From Palsa-883 sp035486355 (GTDB lineage Bacteria; Pseudomonadota; Alphaproteobacteria; Acetobacterales; Acetobacteraceae), in NCBI GenBank assembly GCA_035486355.1, contig DATHNE010000312.1:1-32497 (forward strand): a stretch of DNA of 32,497 nt. Reading direction: 5' to 3'. A program made the translations under genes and the position numbers. The notes under the pieces were generated by a model that saw only the letters and a program-made list of their open reading frames with translations, searched no databases and was not told where the DNA came from. Position 1 is the stretch's first letter, and every line of letters begins with the position of its first letter. Positions 1-6,137 of the stretch are shown here, one piece after another.

Positions 1-255
1 ATCCAGCCGGCCCATCACCCCGAATCGCTGTGGATGCGCCAGACACGCCGCCTGCGCCAGGTCGTTGCGGTCGCCTTCCCAGGACGGCGGCACGATCACG
101 ACGCGGTCGACGCCCGCCGCATGCATCTGCCGCAGCAGATCCTCGGCGCCCAGCGGCTCCGGCCGGTGCGGATGCGAACGGCCAGACTTCGGCCACGGCC
201 GCTCCGCCGTGTCAGCCGCCCAGATATGCACTTGTGCGTCAGTGATCAGCATCAT
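1..255 (-). CDS. Amidohydrolase family protein (COG3618-like), N-terminal part, cut by window edge
   Basis: Reading leftward from ATG at 255 the frame stays open to the window edge, giving 85 residues that begin MMLITDAQVHIWAADTAERP. The opening LITDAQVHIW is the first beta strand and metal-binding D/H-x-H type motif of TIM-barrel amidohydrolase-2 (COG3618) enzymes. It is followed by a DLLRQMHAAGVDRVVIVPPS stretch, the usual second strand. Members hydrolyse lactones or decarboxylate small carboxylates; the substrate cannot be told here. A purine-rich GGGGGG sits just before the start; a second in-frame ATG directly follows the first. It lies downstream of rpmG on the same strand, separated by a GC hairpin, so is probably transcribed separately. 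Confidence 0.75.
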   Translation of the reverse strand, partial: MMLITDAQVHIWAADTAERPWPKSGRSHPHRPEPLGAEDLLRQMHAAGVDRVVIVPPSWEGDRNDLAQAACLAHPQRFGVMGRLD

Positions 256-314
256 TCCCCCCGTCTTCCGGCGGCGCAGTATGCGCGCGGGTCGATCCGC
301 TGAGGAGATGCGCG

Positions 315-335
315 GCGCCCGGCTTGGCCGGGCGC
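315..335 (-). terminator. GC-rich stem-loop after rpmG
   Basis: A perfect 9-bp inverted repeat, GCGCCCGGC / GCCGGGCGC, with a 3-nt loop, starts four bases after the rpmG stop codon. On the rpmG strand it would form a very stable hairpin. No T-run follows, so it may be an imperfect intrinsic terminator or a 3'-end stabiliser. Confidence 0.5.
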
Positions 336-338
336 GGC

Positions 339-506
339 TTACTTGATCTTGGCTTCCTTGAAGAGGACGTGCTTCCGGGCGACTGGGTCGTACTTCTTCA
401 GCTCGAGCTTGCCGGTCTGCGTCCGCGCATTCTTGCGCGTCACATAGAAGAAGCCGGTGTCCTCGCTCGAGACGAGTTTGATCTGAACAACGTTACTCTT
501 GGCCAT
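339..506 (-). CDS. rpmG: 50S ribosomal protein L33
   Basis: This is a 55-residue protein, MAKSNVVQIKLVSSEDTGFF and onward, with the family's typical YVTRKNARTQTGKLELKKYD core and a C-terminal ARKHVLFKEAKIK. It is a component of the large ribosomal subunit near the E site. The length equals that of the standard bacterial L33. The frame could be extended 27 codons upstream, but the family start MAKS at 506 is clear. It is a zinc-free form, with no CxxC pairs. It is a monocistronic-looking leftward gene with a stable hairpin after its stop. Confidence 0.97.
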   Translation of the reverse strand: MAKSNVVQIKLVSSEDTGFFYVTRKNARTQTGKLELKKYDPVARKHVLFKEAKIK

Positions 507-590
507 GGTGGTACCCTCGCGAAGGCGCGGAAAATGCGCATTCAGGCAAGGCAGGTCAAGGGGCGAAAGGCGCGCGCCCAGGGTCATTGG

Positions 591-626
591 GGAGCCAAGA
601 AGGCCAAGGCTTTGCCCCGGCCCGCA
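591..626 (-). repeat. Dispersed repeat family B, copy 1
   Basis: The reverse complement of this stretch reads GGGGCAAAGCCTTGGCC then TTCTTGGCT. It closely matches 5214-5250 (GGGGCGAAGCCCTGACC then GTCTTGGCT) in opposite orientation. It sits just upstream of rpmG. It is a short intergenic repeat with partial internal dyad symmetry. Confidence 0.5.
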
Positions 627-753
627 TCAGGGGCGCTGCCTGGAGCCCCGCCAAGAGTACAGCCCTTGGAACCCGCTCGTTGGTTGGATTCCAACGGCTC
701 AGCCGCTGGCAGGGTCGCGGGTCAGCGTGCCCGGCGGGGTTTCGGGGCATGGC

Positions 754-793
754 GCGCGCTTTAGCGAACACATCGGGCGCGCTTTAGCGAACA
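754..793. repeat. Two 17-bp direct repeats, 23-bp period
   Basis: GCGCGCTTTAGCGAACA occurs at 754-770 and again, identically, at 777-793. On the other strand each copy reads TGTTCGCTAAAGCGCGC. Tandem copies of a TGT-starting motif are a feature of IS21-family ends, so this may be an IS terminus remnant. That link is inference; no transposase gene is next to it. Confidence 0.5.
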
Positions 794-976
794 ACGGAAA
801 CGTGCGCGGATTACCACCTCGCCAAGGGTTGGATCGAGGGTTTGGAGCCCTTCGCCGCTCCGGACATTTCAAATAATATCAATGATTTGTGCGGGTCCCT
901 CGGAGCCATTATTGGTTAGCGTCCATCGGAGCCCTTTTGGTTCCCCACCTGGTCTGTGAAACCGAGCCGTGACCTG

Positions 977-1014
977 AGCAAGAATTCTGGACACCAGCAA
1001 GAATTCTGGACGCC
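977..1014. repeat. Tandem 19-bp repeat, two copies
   Basis: The unit AGCAAGAATTCTGGACACC (977-995) is followed directly by a copy with one mismatch, G for A at unit position 17 (996-1014). It is about 200 bp from the 754-793 repeat pair and just before a coding region that seems to lack its signal peptide. It is possibly part of a mobile-element end or a protein-binding array. Confidence 0.6.
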
Positions 1015-1182
1015 GCGCGCGGCCGCGCACCCCCGAGTGGTTCCGCGGCCGGCTAACGAGTGCCACCTATTCCTATCGGACCCATGCGCTGCCGCACCGG
1101 TAACAGCCGGGCCCGGACGGTCGAAAGCGCAGTGATCCGCGTGGACGCGAGTTGCGAACACCCTGATCGGCTGCCGCTAACG

Positions 1183-1599
1183 ATGCCCGACCGGGACGCG
1201 CCGGTCGCGCCGACGCAATGGAGCTTCGGTCAGCTGACGCGCTTGGTCGGCAAAATTAATTTCGCGGGCGGTAGTGTCGCCGCAGGTATTGGTTTCTCCT
1301 GGGGATCGGGAACGTTGGTTTTCCAGGGTAAGACCTACAACGTCAAGGTCAGTGGTTTCGCGGTCGGCGATGTTGGTGTGGCTTCCATCGACGCGAACGG
1401 CGAAGTCTACAACCTGACGAACATCGCAGATTTCGGCGGCAATTGTGCCGCCGCCGGGATTGGCGGCACGCTAGCCGCCGGGGGCACGGTCATCGCGATG
1501 GGGAATCCGCATGGCGTTGTCATTCAAGCACACGCGACGACCGCTGGTCTGCATCTGAACTTGGGGCCATCGGGCATAATCTTCACAATTCAACAGTAA
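1183..1599 (+). CDS. Conserved hypothetical, glycine-rich beta protein, probably 5'-truncated
   Basis: The conserved part begins near 1220 (WSFGQLTRLVGKINFAGGSV) and runs to the stop. It contains GIGFSWGSGTLVFQGKTYNV, then GDVGVASIDANGEVYNL, and ends NLGPSGIIFTIQQ. Alternating hydrophobic residues and many glycines suggest an all-beta exported protein. I recognise the pattern from small exported proteins of proteobacteria but cannot name the family. Such proteins normally carry a signal peptide; none is visible. The frame is open back to a GTG at 1060 and an ATG at 1084, but that extra stretch looks non-coding, so the ATG at 1183 was chosen. No ribosome site is clear. The repeats just upstream suggest that an insertion removed the true 5' end. 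Confidence 0.55.
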   Translation: MPDRDAPVAPTQWSFGQLTRLVGKINFAGGSVAAGIGFSWGSGTLVFQGKTYNVKVSGFAVGDVGVASIDANGEVYNLTNIADFGGNCAAAGIGGTLAAGGTVIAMGNPHGVVIQAHATTAGLHLNLGPSGIIFTIQQ

Positions 1600-2099
1600 A
1601 GTTTGATTTGAGGAGTCCAACCGAGGCCAATGAGCAGCCGCGGGGCGGCGGAACGCTCGCTCAGCCGCGCCCGGACGAAAGCCGCACTACGATGCCGCTA
1701 TTGAGTGGATTGCACGATCTGGTTGATCGCCTAAGTGCTGTCGGCGGTTGGATTGCGTCGCGCGCGACGTCGCGGGCACGCTTCGGCTGCAAGTTTGTCG
1801 CATCGAGGGCGGTGGCGACGAAGGTCCAAATGCACTAAACCGCAGCGATCCCCTCTGATTGGCTTATGGCTGCAATTGCGACGCTGGTGTTCCCGTGGCA
1901 ACGACCGATGCAAACACTGACACCGTGAGGCCGGACTTGACAGCGGTTATGAACGCGAACACAACGGCCCGAGTTCTCGCTGTCGGTCAAAACGGGATGG
2001 TAATGTTCGTGGGCTTCAGGCGCCCCGATCATGTTCGTAGTTGCCTGCCCCGGGCCAAGTTCTATTGGTGCGGGTGGCGCGCGGCCCAGATTTAGCGAG
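1600..2099. other. Intergenic stretch, no supported gene
   Basis: This 500-base stretch between the small beta protein and the lipoprotein hydrolase has only short frames without family features. Base composition is less GC-rich than the flanks. It presumably holds the promoter of the hydrolase/DUF4105 pair, but I see no confident -35/-10 pair. Confidence 0.4.
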
Positions 2100-4055
2100 A
2101 TGGTTGTCGTGCGCGCACAAATCGCTCGACTTATTGCCATGATGGCAGCGCTGCTGACATTGTGCCTGGCACTCACGGCGTGCGGCACACCGGTCTCCGT
2201 CAGTCGGTTGGACGCCCGCACGGTGCAAACCGAATTGACCAGCAACGCCGTGACCACGGGTAAGCTGAGTGAATCGACGCAAATTGTGCTGCGGCAATTG
2301 GATCTCGTCAGCGTCTACGCCAACCGCCCACCGTCAGCAATCGCGGCGGTAAATCAGATCGCGATTGCCGATACCGGCAATCGGGACCTTCTGTTCGCGC
2401 TTGCCGAAATGACCTTCCTGGAGGCGGAGCGAACCAACGACCGATCCTACTTCCTGGCGACCGTGGTCTATGCCTATGCATTTCTATTTCCGACCTTGCC
2501 CGCGGATCGACCCAATCCATTTGATCCGCGGCTACGGGCAGCCGCCGACCTCTACAACCTGGCCCTGACGCGCGCGTTCGCCACGGCTGATGGCGTGCAT
2601 GTCGAACTGCGTGGCGGCGATTATGCACTACCGTTCGGTACGTTGTCGGTCAGCTTCAACCAGAACGCGCTGCAATGGGCGGGGTTCAGGTTGACCGACT
2701 TTGTTCCGGCTGCCGAGCTGCACATCGACGGGCTGCGAAACCGCTACCGCGACGCCGGCATCGGTGCCCCGCTGGCGGCCACACTGATCCCGCGCGGTGA
2801 CCCACGCGGCTTCCAGGTCGCCCGAGTGCTCAAGGTTCCCACCACCGCTCTACTGCGGCTGGACATGTCTCCTGCGGCCATCGCCAGTGGCCGGTTCACC
2901 GGCCGGCTCGTATTGTATACGGGCGGACAACAACGGGTGATCGATATAGGCGGCCAGAAGGTACCACTTGAGAGCGACCCCAGCGCGGCCCTCGCTCTCG
3001 CCTTGAGCAATCCGGCGATCTGGCGGACCGAACTGGCAGGCTTTTTCCAAGGAGATCTGTTCGAGAATCTGCCCAGCCAGCTTGTTGCCCTCGAGCCGTA
3101 TCACCCCGGCCAGATCCCGGTCGTGCTGATCCATGGCACAGCGTCGAGCCCGGGGCGCTGGGCGGATCTTATCAACGATCTGAGGAACGATCCGGATATT
3201 CGTGATCGGTTCCAGTTCTGGCTGTTCACCTACAATTCCGGCAATCCGATTGCGCTGTCGGCTCTGCAGTTGCGTACGAATCTGGACGCGGCGATCAACA
3301 GGCTGGACCCGAACCGACGCGACCCGGCTTTGCGCAACATTGTGTTGGTCGGATACAGTCAGGGTGGGCTGTTGGCGAAGATGCTGGTAATCAACGCGGG
3401 CTCCAGGTTATTCGATACCTTGAGTACCAAACAGCTCAATGAGCTGACCCTGACCACCGAGGCACGGGAGACGCTTCGTCAGGCCCTGTTTGTCAAGCCA
3501 ATGCCTGATGTCACGCGGGTCATCTTCATTGCGACACCGCACCGTGGAAGTTTTGTCGCCAGCCGACCGATAGTCCAGTTGATTGGAAGACTGGTGACAC
3601 TGCCGCTTCGGGCTACCGAGCTGGCGACAGAATTGCTGGCCGGCAACGGCAGTGCAATGCGGTTTGATCCAAAGAAGACCCGGTTCGGCAGCATCTATGG
3701 GATGACACCGGGCAGCGCATCCAGCATGGCCCTCGCCTCCATTCCGGTGGCACCCACCGTGAAGGCCAATTCCATCATCGCTGTGCAGGGTGATGGCCCG
3801 ATTGAAACCGGCGACGACGGGGTGGTTCAATACAGCAGCGCACATATCGATGAAGCCGAGTCCGAATTGGTCGTCAGATCCGACCATTACGTGCAGTCAA
3901 ACCCAAAGACTGTCGCCGAGATTCGTCGCATCCTGCTGCTGCAGTGGCAGTTGGCCTGCCCGTCGGGATGTTCCACTACCAGCACGACAACGGATGCGGG
4001 GAAGTCGACCCATCTCATGACCTCGGTCGTGCACGTGGCGTCGGCTCAACCGTAG
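2100..4055 (+). CDS. Lipoprotein alpha/beta hydrolase (esterase/lipase-like)
   Basis: This 651-residue protein has a lipoprotein signal peptide: the ATG at 2100 gives MVVVRAQIARLIAMMAALLT, and the lipobox LTAC places the lipidated Cys at 28. The frame continues 23 codons upstream, but that would bury the signal. The C-terminal half is an alpha/beta hydrolase: VVLIHGTASSPGRW (oxyanion region, His345-Gly346), the nucleophile elbow GYSQGG (Ser420), an acid candidate in GDDGVV (Asp572/573) and a His candidate in RSDHYVQ (His596). The N-terminal 320 residues form a separate helical/beta region I cannot assign. It likely acts in the periplasm on a lipid or ester, anchored in a membrane. It ends 6 bases before the DUF4105 gene, so the two are cotranscribed. 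Confidence 0.85.
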   Translation: MVVVRAQIARLIAMMAALLTLCLALTACGTPVSVSRLDARTVQTELTSNAVTTGKLSESTQIVLRQLDLVSVYANRPPSAIAAVNQIAIADTGNRDLLFALAEMTFLEAERTNDRSYFLATVVYAYAFLFPTLPADRPNPFDPRLRAAADLYNLALTRAFATADGVHVELRGGDYALPFGTLSVSFNQNALQWAGFRLTDFVPAAELHIDGLRNRYRDAGIGAPLAATLIPRGDPRGFQVARVLKVPTTALLRLDMSPAAIASGRFTGRLVLYTGGQQRVIDIGGQKVPLESDPSAALALALSNPAIWRTELAGFFQGDLFENLPSQLVALEPYHPGQIPVVLIHGTASSPGRWADLINDLRNDPDIRDRFQFWLFTYNSGNPIALSALQLRTNLDAAINRLDPNRRDPALRNIVLVGYSQGGLLAKMLVINAGSRLFDTLSTKQLNELTLTTEARETLRQALFVKPMPDVTRVIFIATPHRGSFVASRPIVQLIGRLVTLPLRATELATELLAGNGSAMRFDPKKTRFGSIYGMTPGSASSMALASIPVAPTVKANSIIAVQGDGPIETGDDGVVQYSSAHIDEAESELVVRSDHYVQSNPKTVAEIRRILLLQWQLACPSGCSTTSTTTDAGKSTHLMTSVVHVASAQP

Positions 4056-4061
4056 CGTCAG

Positions 4062-5066
4062 ATGCATGTGATGGTATGGCGTGCGATGCGATGGGCGGGC
4101 ACCGCGGCGGTAGGGCTGGTACTGTTGTTCTCTGGGCTATGGGGAGCGATGGGGATCTGGTATCGCCTCGCACCGGTGCCACCATCGCGCGCTATTCTGG
4201 CCGGCGGATTCCTGCTGCTGGCATGCGCGGCTGTCGTCAGTCTGGTTCTACGGCGGTGGCCCGTCGTCGCGCTTTATGGCGTCTGTTTCGCGGTGGTATT
4301 CGGGTGGTGGTCGACGTTACGGCCGTCCAATGATCTGGCCTGGGCGGACGATGTGGCACGAACACCGACAGGGATCGTCGCGGGAAACCGCCTGGTGATG
4401 CATGACGTGCGCAACTTTGTCTGGCGTAGCGATAGCGATTTCGAACCGCGGTGGGAAACACGCAGCTACGATCTAAACGATCTGACCAATCTCGATCTGT
4501 TCATGTCCTACTGGGCGGGTGAGCCGATTGCTCACGCCATCGTCAGCTTTGGCTTCGCGGATGGTCAGCATCTCGCCTTCTCGATTGAGATTCGCAAGGA
4601 GAGGACCGAAGCCTACTCGGCTCTTGCCGGCTTCTTCCGAGCCTACGAGCTTTCATTCATTGCCGCGGACGAGCGTGACGTGGTGGGGGTGCGGACCAAT
4701 GTGCGTCATGAGGATGTACGGATCTACCGCCTACGCATGCCACCTTCAAAGGCACGCGCGCTTCTCCTCGAATACGTCGCAGGCGCGAATGATCTGGCGC
4801 GCAAACCACGCTTCTACAATTCATTGACCGCCAACTGCACCACGCAGATCTTCCAGATGGTTCGCGCAATCCAGCCAGGACTGCCGTTGGATTATCGTGT
4901 GCTGCTGCCTGGTTATCTCCCTGACTACGTCTATGATCGCGGTGGTTTGGACACCAGTGTCCCGTTCGAAATGCTGCGAGACCGGTCGCATATCCAGGGG
5001 AAGGCGAACAGCTCCGATCCAGATTTCTCCTGGAAAATCAGGGCAGGCGTTCCGGATCCGCGGTAG
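4062..5066 (+). CDS. Membrane-anchored DUF4105 (Lnb N-terminal domain-like) protein
   Basis: This 334-residue protein has three hydrophobic segments near residues 10-32, 42-63 and 66-85, followed by a large soluble domain. The domain carries the DUF4105 hallmarks: HAIVSFGFADGQHLAFSIE, AYSALAGFFRAYELSFIAAD followed by ERDVV, RTNVRHEDVRIYRLRMP and FYNSLTANCTTQIF (Cys259, the probable catalytic or structural Cys of the family). The family has a papain-like fold and is found in periplasmic lipid- or peptidoglycan-related contexts. It follows the lipoprotein hydrolase by 6 bases, which supports a shared envelope role. No clear ribosome site is visible; translation may be coupled to the preceding gene. 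The substrate is unknown. Confidence 0.85.
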   Translation: MHVMVWRAMRWAGTAAVGLVLLFSGLWGAMGIWYRLAPVPPSRAILAGGFLLLACAAVVSLVLRRWPVVALYGVCFAVVFGWWSTLRPSNDLAWADDVARTPTGIVAGNRLVMHDVRNFVWRSDSDFEPRWETRSYDLNDLTNLDLFMSYWAGEPIAHAIVSFGFADGQHLAFSIEIRKERTEAYSALAGFFRAYELSFIAADERDVVGVRTNVRHEDVRIYRLRMPPSKARALLLEYVAGANDLARKPRFYNSLTANCTTQIFQMVRAIQPGLPLDYRVLLPGYLPDYVYDRGGLDTSVPFEMLRDRSHIQGKANSSDPDFSWKIRAGVPDPR

Positions 5067-5213
5067 CCAGTTCCTTGGCGGTTCAGTCGGTGCATGGAGA
5101 CCATCAGGGAGGCTTCCGGGGTTATCATCTGACGCATTGGACGGGCCCGGACGAGGGATGGGTGCGCAGTTCCCGACCCGGTTCTCGCCTTGTTCGTCAG
5201 TTCGGTAAAAGAG

Positions 5214-5250
5214 GGGGCCCAGGGGCGAAGCCCTGACCGTCTTGGCTTTC
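5214..5250 (+). repeat. Dispersed repeat family B, copy 2
   Basis: GGGGCGAAGCCCTGACC followed by GTCTTGGCT matches the reverse complement of 591-626 with few changes. It lies in the 206-base space between the convergent DUF4105 and HAD genes. The dyad GGGGC/GCCC could fold into a short hairpin and help end transcription from either side. Confidence 0.5.
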
Positions 5251-5272
5251 CGCGATCGCCCTCGGCGCGATG

Positions 5273-5998
5273 CTATGTGGCCGACACCTCCGCGCGATGC
5301 GCGTCCGCCATCGCTGCCAGGCTGGGGAAGCGGAAGTCGTACCCCGCTTCCTTTGGCGGCGCCATCGTGGCGCCCCAGCCTGACTGGTCGTGCCGCCGAT
5401 CAATCCAGGCTGAGGCCAGGCCGAATTTCTTTGCCGGCCCGTGATCGTGAAACAGGCTTTGCGCGGTGTGCAGGATGTCGGTCTTGGCGATGCCGCGCGC
5501 CGCCGTGTGGGTCAGCATGTAGTCGAAGTTGCGCGGGTTCGGCTTGTACGACCCGATATCCTGCGCCGTGTAGATCGCATCGAACTCCACCCCGAGCCGG
5601 CGATTGCTGCCCTTGAAGCTCTCACGGTCGACATTGGACAGGATCACGAGCCGATAATGCTGCTTCAGATAGGCCAGCGCCGCCGGGGAATCCGGAAACG
5701 CAGGCCAGTCCGGCACGGAGGCGCCGAACCGCGCATGATCGGACTCACTCACCGTCACGTTCCATGCCTTCGCCAGCCGCCGGTGCACCGTGGCCAGCAG
5801 CTCGGCGTAGACCAGCGCAGGCGTCTCTTCCTCCTGTGCTGATTCGTGCTGGGCGAAGGTCTCCAGCGCGGCATCGCGCGACAGCGACTGGCCCGACCTG
5901 GCCAGCAGCGGTTGCAGCGCGGTGAAGATGCCGCTTTCCCAGTCGATCAGCGTACCGTAGCAGTCGAAGCTCAGCGCGCGGAAATCGTGCAGTCGCAT
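5273..5998 (-). CDS. HAD-superfamily hydrolase, 2-haloacid dehalogenase type
   Basis: This 241-residue protein starts at ATG 5998, with GGAGA five bases upstream. Motif I is SFDCYGTLIDWE (nucleophile Asp12, with Thr16), motif II VILSNVDRE (Ser121-Asn122) and motif III SYKPNP (Lys152). Motif IV is weak (ILHTAQSLFHDHGPAKKFGL). Layout and length fit the type II haloacid dehalogenase subgroup, whose members often act as phosphatases or on unrelated small acids. It lacks the second Asp of classical HAD phosphatases (D-x-Y replaces D-x-D), as dehalogenase-type members do. It is the last gene of the leftward transporter/oxidoreductase set, 139 bases beyond it with a repeat between, so it may be only loosely coupled. 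Confidence 0.85.
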   Translation of the reverse strand: MRLHDFRALSFDCYGTLIDWESGIFTALQPLLARSGQSLSRDAALETFAQHESAQEEETPALVYAELLATVHRRLAKAWNVTVSESDHARFGASVPDWPAFPDSPAALAYLKQHYRLVILSNVDRESFKGSNRRLGVEFDAIYTAQDIGSYKPNPRNFDYMLTHTAARGIAKTDILHTAQSLFHDHGPAKKFGLASAWIDRRHDQSGWGATMAPPKEAGYDFRFPSLAAMADAHRAEVSAT

Positions 5999-6082
5999 GG
6001 TGGGTCTCCAACAGGACGAATGGGCAAAACGCTGTCATGGCCGAGCATGGCACGGCCACCCAAGACGTGCCTGTTTGAGCGA

Positions 6083-6123
6083 GGGCAAGTCGTGGGTGAG
6101 CGGCCTTCGCCGGCCATGACATG
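6083..6123 (+). repeat. REP-like repeat family A, diverged copy
   Basis: GGCAAGTCGTGGGTG, a short palindromic turn (GGCCTTCGCCGGCC) and CATGACATG resemble the copies at 11892-11978 and 17768-17838. It sits between the flavin oxidoreductase and HAD genes, both leftward. It could form a hairpin that protects the upstream mRNA or reduces read-through. Confidence 0.4.
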
Positions 6124-6137
6124 AGGGTAAGTCTCTC

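Larger units (their letters stand above)
507..1182. other. Gene-poor strip with repeat remnants
   Basis: No convincing gene is seen between rpmG and the small secreted-type protein. The strip holds the promoter side of rpmG, one copy of a dispersed palindromic repeat (591-626), a pair of 17-bp direct repeats (754-793) and a tandem 19-bp repeat (977-1014). Short open frames here have no family features. The mix of clustered short repeats and absence of genes suggests degraded insertion-sequence ends. Confidence 0.5.

Noticed and set aside
1183..1599. Assignment of the small beta protein to EipA (DUF1134)
   Set aside because: EipA proteins have a different core sequence; the match did not hold on comparison from memory.
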